Origin: Arcuatula senhousia
Lineage: Eukaryota; Mollusca; Bivalvia; Mytilida; Mytilidae
Length of the DNA stretch: 64,000 nt
Direction of reading: 5' to 3'
NCBI GenBank assembly: GCA_963971305.1
Contig: CAXARO010001800.1
Coordinates: 1 to 64,000 of the forward strand
A program made the translations under genes and the position numbers. Positions 53,047 through 63,693 of this stretch are shown in pieces; position 1 is the first letter of the stretch, and each line of letters begins with the position of its first letter. Under the pieces are notes generated by a model. The model was given only the letters and a program-made list of their open reading frames with translations. It did not search any database and was not told the DNA's origin.

Positions 53047-56034
53047 ATGTTAACGAGACACCAAAAAAGGATACTGGCTCAGGCGTCGCCCAGTATAAAA
53101 AGGCCTGAACTTAACGACACTACGGACACGGCGTCGTTTCGTAATACAGGTGTCCAAAATACACCAATTTTGTCAAAGACATCATATACCCAGTCTGCGA
53201 ATCCAGAATTCCAATATAAAAACTTTGATTCTATTCGACCGTGCTCTGTACTTTTGGAAGACGTTTTGGATTTTGAAAATGTGCAATCTCATTGCTCTGT
53301 CAGTAAATGCGGAATAAAGAATTGTAAAACTTGTAAGATCTTGATTACTGACACAGAAATTAAGAGTAACTTAACGAATCGGTCATATAACATCTACAGT
53401 TGGGATGATTTAAATTGCACATCTGCGAATCTTATTTACGGACTAGAATGTACCCTTTGTGGACTGATCTATGTTGGTGAGACGAAAGGAAGACTCAACG
53501 CTCGTATGTGTGGCCACAGATCCGGAATCAACAACGACAGCTTTCCTTTCGTTTACCAGCATTTTAACCAACCTGATCATTCTATTTTGTCTTTGAAAGT
53601 CCGAATTTTGGAAAAAATATACCATCCTACAAATAATCCCACTTTAAGTACACCTTTCCGTAAAGAGAGAGAAGAATTCTGGATTCGACGACTGGGAACC
53701 GCACTACCTTATGGCTGCAACGACAACATTGGAAGTGTAGGAAATTTATCTAGCCCTAGATGCAGTGAGGTTAATGTGATGAATCTCTTTGAAAAAACGG
53801 AGAGACGGAAACGCAGTCATGGACATCGAAAATACAACGCACCAAAGCTTTGCGATGTATCAATCAGTGGATTGCTTCCGTTTGTCCAAAAACCTCTAGG
53901 GATTCATCACATTCGAACTAAACTGTATTCTATTCCCCTTTCTAAACTCAATACTTTGTACAAGGAATGTCTAGAAAATCCGGTCACTGACCCTAAGTCT
54001 AACATTTATAGACTCACTGCTATCGTTCTTGATATCGGTTACAACCGCTTATTCAAACCTGTTGGAGTCCCACATGAAAACAGTAAAGACAATCGTTCCT
54101 TTCTTTCACTTCCATTTTTAAACAAGGGGTTAGATGCTATTAATTTAGGAAATATTTTACACCACAAATCTGTAACGGAACATATTCCTCCTTACTTCAA
54201 AGATAAAAGCATTCCAATTATTTCTTATTCCTACACTTCCACCATTGCACCTAAGGTTTTCAACTATAAACAAGTGTTGCGGGATTTCCAAATCAATGAC
54301 CTCAAAGCAAAACCTCCAGACTGTACCTGTGAAAAGTCCCCATTCAAATATGGTCCCTCTGGCCACGTTATCACTGGTGACCTCAACATCGTGGAAAATG
54401 ACTTACTTCGCGATATTTTGGCTAAAGGACCTAAATATCGTGAGCCAAGACGAATCAACTGGAGCTATAATTTCAAAACAATTATGGATTCAGTTGAGGA
54501 CTATGCCAGAAAATGGGCCAAAAAAGAACAGGAGAAAGAATGTGACGTTTTGTCAGAATGGATAAAAGCTGTGAGGTCATCGGTTTTGAAAAGAATCAAT
54601 TCTTTGAAAGGCTCAATGAGCACTAAGGCTACATCCATTTTCAGCAACGCTGATGTTGCCAAAACACTGTCCACCTTACATGACAAATATGTTGTTGTAC
54701 CTGCAGACAAAGCACCAAATAACATCATTTTTGTGTGCAAGAAACACTATATTGACTGTTTGACAGCTGAATTGGGGGTTGGTTGTACCAGCAATAGTAC
54801 CACATACACGGCTACAACACTGTCTAAGGAGGAAATCATTGACAATCACAAATCTGTCATTTCCTCCTTCGGCCTTTCAGTTGGTGGCAGTAATGATGAC
54901 ATTCCATCCCTGTATTGGATTCCTAAATTACATAAAAATCCATACAAACAGCGATTCATTGCAGGGTCATCCAAATGTACAACTAAGCCTCTTTCAGTTC
55001 TGTTAACTTCAATACTTACGGCAATAAAATCCGGCCTCCAGAAATATTACGATTGTTGTTATTCTAGAAATGGTGTCAATCAAATGTGGATCCTGAAGAA
55101 TTCGAAAGAACTGATGGAGATTCTTAACTCTAAATCAGTTTCATCTTGTAACAGCATCAAAACATTCGATTTCTCCACACTTTACACTTCTATTCCACAT
55201 GAACAACTGAAATCGCGATTGGCACAGTTGATTAAACGCAGCTTTTTAAAAAAGAATGGAAAACGCAGGTACAAATTTCTTGTAGTCGATTATACCAAGA
55301 CTTACTTTGTCATCAATGAGTCTAAGAAAAAGAACAAATTTACAGAAGACCAAATAATTGACATGCTCAACTTTCTTATTGACAACATATTTGTTCAGTT
55401 TGGTGGACGTGTTTTTCAGCAAACAATAGGGATTCCAATGGGCACTAATTGTGCACCTTTGCTTGCTGATTTGTTTCTTCATTCATATGAAGCAGACTTC
55501 TTACAATCTCTTCTGGACAAAAGGGACCGTAGACTAGCTCTCTCTTTCAACCTCACGTTCCGTTATATTGATGATGTCCTTTCACTAAACAATTCTCGAT
55601 TTGGTGACTTTCTCCATCTCATATATCCCCAGGAGCTTGAGATAAAGGACACAACGGATTCTAGGAAGTCTGCTTCATATTTAGATCTACATCTCGAAAT
55701 TGACTCACAAGGAAGACTTTCAACAAGGCTCTATGACAAACGTGATGACTTCAACTTTCCAATCGTAAACTTTCCCTTCTTGTGTAGCAACATTCCGTCC
55801 GCTCCAGCTTATGGAGTTTACGTATCTCAATTGATTCGTTACTCCAGAGCGTGCGGGACTTACATCGATTTCCTTAGCAGAGCGACACGTCTGACGCAAA
55901 AATTGCTCACACAGGGTTATGTTGCTCCTCGGTTGCTGTCTTCACTCAAGAAATTTTACGGAAGACATCATGCACTTATAGACAAATATGGGATTTCGAT
56001 CTCTCAGATGAGTGCAGATGTTGGTTTGTCATAG
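53047..56034 (+). CDS. Intact Penelope-like retroelement with N-terminal GIY-YIG (Naiad type)
   Basis: 995 codons without a break. Residues 83-96 form a Cys-rich zinc-like segment (C83, C88, C93, C96). At about 125-225 is a GIY-YIG nuclease, with YGLEC at 131-135, LIYVGET at 140-146, R153 and a catalytic-type Glu in EREEFW at 207-212. The linker carries the clade's CxC (C426-T-C428). RT motifs are YWIPKLHK (623-630), FDFSTLYTS (707-715, Asp708), IGIPMGTNCAP (794-804) and YIDD (840-843), then YDKRDDF (896-902). Canonical Penelope elements have the nuclease C-terminal. The N-terminal order plus CxC defines the Naiad/Chlamys clade. Cys codons are used throughout with no in-frame TGA. Integrity suggests recent activity. 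Confidence 0.93.
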   Translation: MLTRHQKRILAQASPSIKRPELNDTTDTASFRNTGVQNTPILSKTSYTQSANPEFQYKNFDSIRPCSVLLEDVLDFENVQSHCSVSKCGIKNCKTCKILITDTEIKSNLTNRSYNIYSWDDLNCTSANLIYGLECTLCGLIYVGETKGRLNARMCGHRSGINNDSFPFVYQHFNQPDHSILSLKVRILEKIYHPTNNPTLSTPFRKEREEFWIRRLGTALPYGCNDNIGSVGNLSSPRCSEVNVMNLFEKTERRKRSHGHRKYNAPKLCDVSISGLLPFVQKPLGIHHIRTKLYSIPLSKLNTLYKECLENPVTDPKSNIYRLTAIVLDIGYNRLFKPVGVPHENSKDNRSFLSLPFLNKGLDAINLGNILHHKSVTEHIPPYFKDKSIPIISYSYTSTIAPKVFNYKQVLRDFQINDLKAKPPDCTCEKSPFKYGPSGHVITGDLNIVENDLLRDILAKGPKYREPRRINWSYNFKTIMDSVEDYARKWAKKEQEKECDVLSEWIKAVRSSVLKRINSLKGSMSTKATSIFSNADVAKTLSTLHDKYVVVPADKAPNNIIFVCKKHYIDCLTAELGVGCTSNSTTYTATTLSKEEIIDNHKSVISSFGLSVGGSNDDIPSLYWIPKLHKNPYKQRFIAGSSKCTTKPLSVLLTSILTAIKSGLQKYYDCCYSRNGVNQMWILKNSKELMEILNSKSVSSCNSIKTFDFSTLYTSIPHEQLKSRLAQLIKRSFLKKNGKRRYKFLVVDYTKTYFVINESKKKNKFTEDQIIDMLNFLIDNIFVQFGGRVFQQTIGIPMGTNCAPLLADLFLHSYEADFLQSLLDKRDRRLALSFNLTFRYIDDVLSLNNSRFGDFLHLIYPQELEIKDTTDSRKSASYLDLHLEIDSQGRLSTRLYDKRDDFNFPIVNFPFLCSNIPSAPAYGVYVSQLIRYSRACGTYIDFLSRATRLTQKLLTQGYVAPRLLSSLKKFYGRHHALIDKYGISISQMSADVGLS

Positions 56035-56330
56035 GGTGTTGTTTTGTCTTCCTTTACCGGATTTGACACGCTGAATGGACTATTGGCAGCGCGACGGGTG
56101 TGCTATAGCAAGCAGGAACTGCTTACTCTTCCGGAGCACCTGAGTTCACTCTTGTTTCGACTGGAGTTCGCGTTGTTGATTGATATTCAGTTATTTTGTG
56201 TTTCCATGTTTTACATGTTGTCTGTTTTTGTCCCGTTCTTGTTGGTGTTTACTGGTTTTGTCTCTGCCCTTTCGGACTTTTGATATTCGGATACCCCATT
56301 GGTACCTCTGCTTCTTCCATGTTTGGCCCT
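56035..56330 (+). mobile_element. 3' untranslated region of the Naiad element
   Basis: Shared with 1545-1672 (minus) and 17806-18285 (plus). Similarity ends near 56320 (CTTCTTCCAT), so that is the likely 3' boundary. The sequence beyond becomes a TATTA microsatellite at 56360-56400, fitting the reported microsatellite bias of this clade. Confidence 0.7.
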
Positions 56331-56453
56331 CTATCTCACTGTGACTATGAGAGAACCCCAAAAATATTATTATTATATATATTTTAATATTATTACTTTT
56401 AATAATATACTATTACTATAAAGGGTGATAACTCTATAAATTCATGTTCTTAT

Positions 56454-57760
56454 CTACCGATTTGAATTCAATAATTCCTTTCGTTTTACAAATAACGAGT
56501 TCAGTAAAGCGCTTAGAATTGATAATACGCTAAAATTCTCAGAGGACATGATCCAAATAAACTTCATATCATCCGAAAGTTTAAAAATATTTTGATATTG
56601 AGAGGTTAATTTATTCAAATGAGGAGAACGTACATCATTTAGGGAGCAGCATTTTAATAAGAAATGGAGCTCATCTTCAACAGAATTTTTACACAGTTGG
56701 CATGTTCTATCTTCTGGTTTTATACCAGTATTTCTTCCTCTTTCTATTTCTAAATCATGACAACTCGTTCTGAATTTGGATATTATATTTCTATCTGCTT
56801 GTGAGTTTAATTTAAGGTAGGGTTCAGACATAAAAATACTATTATATTTTTTATAAGTTCTAAGTTTGTTACCATGACTGGTATTTTTCCCAGAGGTGGC
56901 TTCTACGGCATTGATCCAAAATGTATTAAATTTTTGCCTTTAACGCGTCTTTTACTTTTCTTTTGATAAAATTTGATTTGAAATTAGCATGATGTTCAAA
57001 TATATATTCTAGATTTAAGTATTTAAATATTTGTTTTATATTACTCATCCAGGATTCTTTATTTGGATGGGTTATAGACTGAGACATTTTTATTGCTTCA
57101 TGTAAGATAATGTTTTCAGGTTCAACTTCTTTTACAAGATGAATCCAATAGTTGAACATTTGTGTAATGATATAAAACAATGTGGGGTGAGAACCTAGCT
57201 CACCCCTACAAGCTACATTTGAAGTTCTAGCATTCACCCCCAAGGAGAATTTACATAATTTCATGTGAATCTTCTCTAAAACTAAATAATCTATTTCTTT
57301 TTGGATGAAATTATCAATATTATCTTGCTTCTTCACTGGCATATAACCCCATATTTCAGATCCATATAGTAGGATTGGTCTAATTGTATGATTATAAATA
57401 TGAATTAAAGTATAAGGTTTTGGCATTTCTTGTGTAAAAGTTTTTCTTAATTTAAAAAGGGCTTTCAATCCTTATGTAGTTCTTTTTTTGCTCTTTGAAA
57501 GCTACCTGATGCTGAAAAGTTTATTCCTAAGTAGGTATAGTTTTGCACACACTCTAATGTTTCTTTTCCAATAGATATTTTAATATTTTTTTTGACGTCC
57601 TGCTTTATTAAAGACAAGTACTTTTGTCTTTTTGTTATAAACAGTTAATTTCCAATCTGATGTAAATTTAAATAGTTTATTTACACAGTTTTGAAGGCAG
57701 GGACTAAGATTGTCTCCTTGCCTCCTCCAATATTTGATTTAGAAAAATGCTTTCTAAATA
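56454..57760 (-). pseudogene. LINE ORF2 C-terminal remnant
   Basis: On the minus strand from ~57720 the frames read LTVYNKKTKVLVF, NYTYLGINFSASG, then 57468-56926 with KALFKLRKTF and IRPILLYGSEIWGY. After one extra base near 56945 comes NTFWINAVEA, then ERGR..CQLCKNSVEDELHFLLKC at ~56700, and a C-terminus at 56454. Breaks are few (57468, 56945), so decay is mild. The upstream RT catalytic region is missing. It is the same general class as 20512-22452 but a different lineage. Confidence 0.85.
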
Positions 57761-57793
57761 AAAAAAAAATAACTCGTACATCAGTCATTTATA

Positions 57794-59123
57794 CAAGAGG
57801 CTCCCAGGAGCCTGAATCGCTCACCTGGTCTTAATATCAACCCTTTGAGGACTTTTGTATAGATAAATGAGTTGAATGTTTAAGCAATAAAAAGCTTTTC
57901 TCTATCTGCACTAGTTTTCATTCCAAAGCAAAAAACACTATTTTTCCCCTTTAAAGGGCCATAACCCTTTAAAGGGGTCATCTGACAACTTCGACCTTAA
58001 AAAGACTTTAGTAGAGCTAATTAAGCTGAACATTTAAGCAAGCAACATCTTTTCTCTATCTGCAAAAGTTTTCTTTCTTTAGGCCAAAAACACTATTTTT
58101 TTTGTCTTTCAGGGGCCGTAACCACTATAAGGGGTCATCTTGCAACTTTGACCCTATGGAAACTTTTGTAGAGCTAAATGAGTTGAACATTTAAGCAAGC
58201 AACAACTTTTCTCTATCTGCAATAGTTTTCATTCCATAGGCCAAAAACACTATTTTTTGCCTTTAAGGGGCTGTAACCCCAATAAGGGGTCATCTGACAA
58301 CTTCGACCATATGGAGACTTGTGTAGAGCTAAATGAGCTGAACATTTAGGCAAGCAACAGCTTTTCTCCATCTGCAATAGTTTTTATTCTATAGGCCAAA
58401 AACTCTATTTTTTGCCTTTAAGGGGCCATAACCCCTATAAGGGGTCATCTGACAACTTTGACCCTTTGGAGACTTTTGTAGAGCTAAATGAGCTGAACAT
58501 TTAAGCAAGCAACAGCTTTTCTCTATCTGCAATAGTTTTCATTCCATAGGCCAAAAACACTATTTTTTGCCTTTAAGGGGCCATAACCCCTATAAGGGGT
58601 CATCTGACAACTTTGACCTTATGGAGACTTTTGTAGAGCTAAATAAGCTGAACATTTAAGCAAGCAACAGCTTCTCTCTATCTGCAATAGTTTTCATACT
58701 ATAGGCCAAAAACATGAAAAAATGCTATTTTTCACCTTTAAGGGGCCGTAACTCCCATAAGGGGTCATCTGACAACTTCGACTCAATAGAGACTTTTGTA
58801 GAGCTCTTGATGCTGAAGCAGTAGCGTGGCATCAGATTTCATCTATCTCTTATACTTTTTGATTTACAAGCCAAAAACAGTAGTCTGACCCCCCTGGTCT
58901 ATTTTTAGCAACGGCGGCCATGTTTTTCGACGAATCAAAAATCCCCACATCAGTTTTGTGGGGGATACCCTAAAGTACCACCAGACCAAATTTGGTTTGA
59001 ATCTGTGCAGCCGTTTCAGAGGAGAAGAAGTTTGAAGAAAAGTTAACGACGACGACGGACGACGACGACGACGGACGCCAAGTGATGGCAATAGCTCACA
59101 TGGCCTTTGGCCAGGTGAGCTAA
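57794..59123 (-). mobile_element. Family D copy D4, complete
   Basis: Begins caagaggctcccaggagcc and ends ggccaggtgagctaa. Interior of ~six ~155-bp tandem units ('caggcaagcaacagc', 'ggggccataacccctataagggg', 'cttttgtagagctaaatgagc'), then the 'acggcggccatgtttttcgac' box and 'gacgacgacgg' repeats. No SINEs inside. Best single reference for the family. Confidence 0.8.
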
Positions 59124-59124
59124 A

Positions 59125-59418
59125 AATGGGAGATGTAAAAAAAAGACTAAATTAATACTCTGAAATTCAAAGTATACCACTACTAGAACCAACCTGATAT
59201 AATTTAGTAAAATAAGAAAAAAATAAGAGTTGATCTTGAACTTTATCAATTTCATCAAGTTCAAGATCAGAAAAAATATGTACAAATTTTAGATTATTTT
59301 ACTTATTCAAAATTTTTTTCTTTAAAATATGTTGTATTTTTATTCTAAATAACCAAATGTTTTATTTGAGACCAAAATATATTTGCAACAATGATGATAA
59401 AGTTCCTTAATTTATCTC
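59125..59418. other. No gene recognised
   Basis: AT-rich and featureless. Confidence 0.4.
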
Positions 59419-59500
59419 GGAAGTGCACAACAAAACTGTTGTGCTAAATCCCGTGTTTTTGATATGGAAGGAGCTCTGACGTCAGAGCAATCTCGGACTA
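59419..59500 (-). repeat. Fragment shared with the 42.8-43.2 kb repeat patch
   Basis: 'gtgcacaacaaaactgttgtgct' and 'aaatcccgtgtttttgat.t.gaaggagctctgacgt' both occur inverted at 42795-42830 and 43140-43180. A 3' piece of the 52-bp module (cagagcaatctcggacta) follows. Confidence 0.65.
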
Positions 59501-59504
59501 ACGG

Positions 59505-59765
59505 AATCACTGACCATTGTAGGCCAACGTGTGTGGAGAGTGTCACGGTTCATACACGTAAAAGACCTCTTTGTGGACCGCCTAGTAGTGCACCACATAT
59601 GCTAAATTTTCAGCCCCTTCCCACCCATCCCCTTTTCCTGTTGTTTGTTTCCCAACCCACCCTCATGTTTTATTTATCATCATCATTTCATGTTCATATT
59701 ATCATCCTTTTCATGTTCATCGCCTTTGATTTATCTATACAGCGCTGCACGGGTCACTCGCTCAC
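59505..59765 (+). mobile_element. SINE-A fragment
   Basis: The 3' part only, from 'gaccattgtaggccaacgtg' to 'ctgcacgggtcactcgctcactcag'. Diverged. Confidence 0.75.
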
Positions 59766-59954
59766 TCAGAACAGTTTAACGGCATTGCTGAACCAAAATA
59801 AAGTCGTAGAAATCCAAGTTTTCCTATAACAAACCTTGAGGACAAAGACACGTGTTGCACTGCTAAAATTGTCCCGGGGTTATTTTTCACACTAAGCTTA
59901 ATTATTTCCTCTATCATCTCTGGTGGTAAAGATGGCCGTTCAAACTGAAGACTA

Positions 59955-60830
59955 TGATCATCTTGATGTAACGAACTATGACTACCTGATGTAACGGACT
60001 ATGATCATCCTGATGTAACGGGCTGTGATCATCCTGATGTAACGGTCCCGTGCGGGGCCCGGGTAACGAATGGGACCGCAGCAGAGCCTAGCTTGTCGTA
60101 AGAGGCGACTAAGGGTCTTGAGATTCTGACGTCGGGTCAGTGCTCAGCCCACAGAGCGACCAAGTGTGTACCCTAGGTGGCTGAATAGGGTAGCCCTCGT
60201 CCGCGGGGGTTATCAGGTCTATAATACGGAAACCCTGACCGCCGACCATAGTGGGCCAACGTGTGTGGAGAGTGCCACGCTCCATGCACGTAAAAGACCC
60301 CTTTGTGGACCGCCAAATAGTGCACCACATAGGCTAAATTTTACGCCCCTACCCACCTCTCCCCTTTTCCTGTGGTTCTTCAAAATTAACTGGTCCTTTG
60401 TTTCCCACTCCATCCCATATTTCATTTATCATCATCATTTCATGTTCATTTTATCATCCTTTTCATGTTCATCGCCTGTAAATAACCTATGTAGCGTTGC
60501 ACGGGCGTAAAACACCAACTCACTCACTCACTCCTGATGTAACGGACTACAATGTATGATAACCCTGATGTGACGGGCTATGATCATCCTCATGTAACGG
60601 GCTATGATCATCCTCATTTAACTGGCTATGATCATCCTGATGTAACTGGCTTTGATCACCCTGATGTAACGGGCTATGCTCACCTCGATAAAATGGACCA
60701 TGATCACCCTGATGTGACTGAGGCCTGTGGTTATCATGATGAAACGGACTATGATAATCGTGATTTAGCTGAGGATTGTGGTCATCATGGTGACTATGAT
60801 CATCCTGATTTAACTGAGGACTACTGAGGA
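59955..60830 (-). repeat. 24-bp minisatellite encoding an octapeptide repeat
   Basis: Units of 24 bp ('ctatgatcatcctgatgtaacggg'-like) span 59955-60045 and 60532-60830. Read on the minus strand, in the transposase sense, they encode HQDDHSPL-type octapeptides. The plus strand is also open (DHPDVTGY). Length changes are mostly multiples of three. SINE-A lies inside at 60046-60531. Confidence 0.8.
60046..60531 (+). mobile_element. SINE-A inside the minisatellite
   Basis: Full length. The flanking 14-bp tcctgatgtaacgg (60032-60045 and 60532-60545) reads as a target duplication, although the tandem repeat itself could supply it. Confidence 0.85.
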
Positions 60831-60984
60831 TTTATTATGATACTCCGGTTGTTCTAATTTAGCACCTATTTCATCTGTTGTTCTTCTTCCGTTTGCAAAA
60901 GTTACAAGAGAATGAAGTACTTCCATAATAAAGTTTGGCTCTACTTCGATACTCACACAGTGTTCTCCCCTCATCTCATGTGTC

Positions 60985-61511
60985 GTCCCTTGCGGGGCCC
61001 GGGAGGCGAATAGGCCCGCAGCAGCGCTAAGCTTGTCGGTGAAATTCCACTAAAGAGCGCTCAGAAACCTGACATCGGGGTCCGGCCGCTTTGCCCACAA
61101 AGCGACTGGGATGTGTGCCCCAGGTGGTTGAATGGGGCAGCCCTGACATCGAGAGAAGCGGGGTCGTCAGGCGATAATGCGGAAAACCTGACCGCAAACC
61201 ATAGTGGTGCACCGTGTTGGGAAAAGTGTCACGTTCCTCGCACGTTAAAAAACCCTGCTGCAGGTCTCGGTAAGAGTAGGACCCGTGGGATCCCCATGCA
61301 GGAGGCAAAATTTTTCGTCCCTGCCCATCACTCCTTTTTCCAGTGGCGGTCAAAACTCTCCTACCGGATTGGCCTGTGTGTCCCTATTTCCTCCACTTCA
61401 TCATCATTTCATGTTCATTGTATCACCATTTTCATGTTCATCTCCCGGATATAGCCGAAATCGTGCTGCTTGGGAGTAAAGCAATAACTAACTACCTAAC
61501 TTACTAACATT
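60985..61511 (+). mobile_element. SINE-B inside the Ginger1 OTU exon
   Basis: Head TCCCTTGCGGGGCCCGGG to an (AACT)-type tail. It is flanked by tcatgtgtc (60976-60984 and 61512-61520). Minus-strand coding is continuous across it (...LLTHEM). Confidence 0.9.
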
Positions 61512-62686
61512 TCATGTGTCAGAAGAGGATCTTCCTCTTGATATGTTTCTACGTTTGAAACAAGCCTATAATGATTTGGGCCTTCTGTGGATATGACAAG
61601 AAACTGTCAATTGAATTCTCGTGCATACGTTGTAGTTCTTGTCGTTCTTGTCCCCATACGTTGTAGTTCTTGTCATTCTCGTCAAGTATAGTTGTAAAGC
61701 GTGACAGGAGCCAAGAAAATCTGCACAGTGGTCTCTATTGCCCCTAATATGTTCCACTGCAACATGTCTAAATAAAGGTAATAACAAAACTACCGAACTT
61801 GAATGACCAATCTCATAGTCCAGAGAAAATGACAAGAACGAATCAGTCATACCGGAGAATTGGTGGAAACTGATTACCTGTTCTGTGAATAACAACTTTT
61901 CTCAGCTGTTCAGCCATGGCATCAAGCTGCCGTACCTAGACGGATCAAAATCGATCACCGCTTTGTCGTGAACTAACCGATCCAGATCCTGAACAGTATG
62001 TTCGATAGTTTCTTGTCCAGATGTTTCAGTTTGACTGGGTTGTCTAACTTCTTTATCATATTTGTCAGAGTCACCTGCTTCTTCCTCATTCAAAGGAATA
62101 TAAAATTAATTCTTATGTACTCGTTTCTTTTATATCTCTCTAAAGGTACAGACTGATCTCTTTCGACTATCTTTCTTTTCGTCTGGTGTCAATTTGTTAC
62201 AAACTTTACACCCACCCATTCTTTGATCGACTTTTTGGTAGGCGTAGTGAATCTAACCAAGTATCGCGACCAATCTGATCTCCTTTTAACGACATTGGCC
62301 TTGATAACTTTATGTTTGGTCGGTACTCGAGCACGTTTTAAGGGGTACTTAAACAACACTCTTTCTCCTTTTTCATATATTAAACATCCGTACAATCTTG
62401 TTTGCTTTAGCATATCACGGGTCGCACACCGCTCACTTGCTGCCTTTGCTTTTTGTCTTATTTTGTCGGCAGATTCCCTACCTCTTCCAAAATATATTGC
62501 AAATGAAGTTTGATAACCCAGGACTTCCTTTGGTTGATTGTTAATGCTTTTTGCCACATTTGAAAGTTCTTTGGCACAATAAAGAAAATAAACAAATAGA
62601 AATCAAGTTGTCTCAAAAGCAGATGTAGTTCCACAATTGAACGCTTTCAGCAGCCTTCATGTGACCAGTAATTACTGCTTACTGTC

Positions 62687-63196
62687 AACCCGTGCGGGTT
62701 CCGGGTGGCGAATAGGCCCGCAGCAGCGCTAAGCTTGTCGGCAAAAGTCCACTAAAGAGCGCTCAGAAACCTGACATCGGGTCAGGCCGCTTTGCTCACA
62801 AAGCGACTGGGATGTGTGCCCCAGGTGGTTGAATGGGGCAGCCCTGACATCGAGAGATGCGGGGTCGTCAGGCGATAATGCGGAAAACCTGACCGCAAAC
62901 CATAGTGGTGCACCGTGTTGGGAAAAATGTCACGTTCCTCGCACGTTAAAGAACCCTGCTGCAGGTCTCGGTAAAAGTAGGACCCGTAGGATCCACATGC
63001 AGGAGGCTAAATTTCCCGTCCCTACCCATCACTCCTTTTTCCAGTGGCAGTCAAAACTCTCCTACCCGATTGACCTTGTGTCCCCATTTCCTCCACATCA
63101 TCATCATTTCATGTTCATTATATCACTTTCATGTTCATCTCCCGAATATAGCCGAAATCGTGCTGCTTGGGAGTAAAGCAATAACTAACTAACTAA
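62687..63196 (+). mobile_element. SINE-B with 12-bp target duplication
   Basis: Full length, with an altered head (acccgtgcgggttccggg). Flanked by ctgcttactgtc (62675-62686 and 63197-63208). Confidence 0.9.
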
Positions 63197-63407
63197 CTGC
63201 TTACTGTCTTGCAATTAGCCCCATATATATCTAGAATGCATTTGATACAGAACCAATACTAAACAAATGGTGTCATTCTAGACACAGCACAACTAACATC
63301 TAAATGGATGAAAAAAAAAAAACATCTTTTGTAAATATAAAGACTAAATTTACTATAATAACTATTTCAACTCATTCAATGGTAACAAAACTACCTTCTG
63401 TAACAGC

Positions 63408-63692
63408 ATGATTTTGAGTTCTAAAAGTTGCATTTCTTGTATATTTAATAGTACAATGTACAAAATATTGTCAGATTGCTCGGCATCAGTACGAAAAAGC
63501 CTTGAAGGAATTGACTATTTCATAGCAGAGGGAGGAAGACCATTTATTACTCTTCAAGAAGTTGTTGATGAGCTTGTAAAATTAGCTGCCCTTAGTAAGG
63601 AGGACCATACTAAGTACTGCCAGCTATTTACACACTCCAAACACTACTTGAAAACTGATTTCTACACACTCCAAACACTACTTGAAAACTGA
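63408..63692 (+). CDS. Hypothetical partial frame, internal duplication
   Basis: An open frame reading SDCSASVRKSLEGIDYFIAEGG, TLQEVVDELVKLA and HSKHYLKTDF. The balanced composition and helical pattern suggest real coding sequence. I recall similar peptides in uncharacterised invertebrate proteins but cannot name a family. The last ~30 bp (acacactccaaacactacttg...) is directly duplicated at 63630 and 63665, which distorts the C-terminus. It may be one exon or the tail of the neighbouring retroelement. Confidence 0.4.
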   Translation: MILSSKSCISCIFNSTMYKILSDCSASVRKSLEGIDYFIAEGGRPFITLQEVVDELVKLAALSKEDHTKYCQLFTHSKHYLKTDFYTLQTLLEN

Positions 63693-63693
63693 T

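Larger units (their letters stand above)
59825..62582 (-). pseudogene. Ginger1-type transposase: integrase C-part + OTU protease, multi-exon
   Basis: From 62582 downward: the end of a Gypsy-like integrase (EVLGYQTSFAIYFGR, then a GPY/F-like KYPLKRARVPTKHKV) and a hydrophilic linker (62093-61950). The start of an OTU fold follows (FDPSRYGS...LDAMAEQL, ~61946-61905), then a donor at ~61883. The next exon (61575 down) gives VSNVETYQEEDPLL and GEHCVSIEV with the expected OTU His (60960-60962). FIMEVLHSLVTFANGRR, the octapeptide repeat, and a tail with SLPPEMIEEIIKL end near 59825. Ginger1 transposases with OTU domains are described. The OTU catalytic Cys is deleted at ~61925. Two SINEs and stops confirm decay. 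Confidence 0.75.

Noticed and set aside
54245..54565. Additional genes overlapping the 53-56 kb ORF
   Set aside because: All are shadow frames of the Naiad coding sequence, without domains of their own.
62814..63176. Repeated 100-120 codon frames (also 19794-20102, 21792-22109, 61113-61454)
   Set aside because: These are SINE-B sequence read through. Frames are disrupted in other copies and match nothing.
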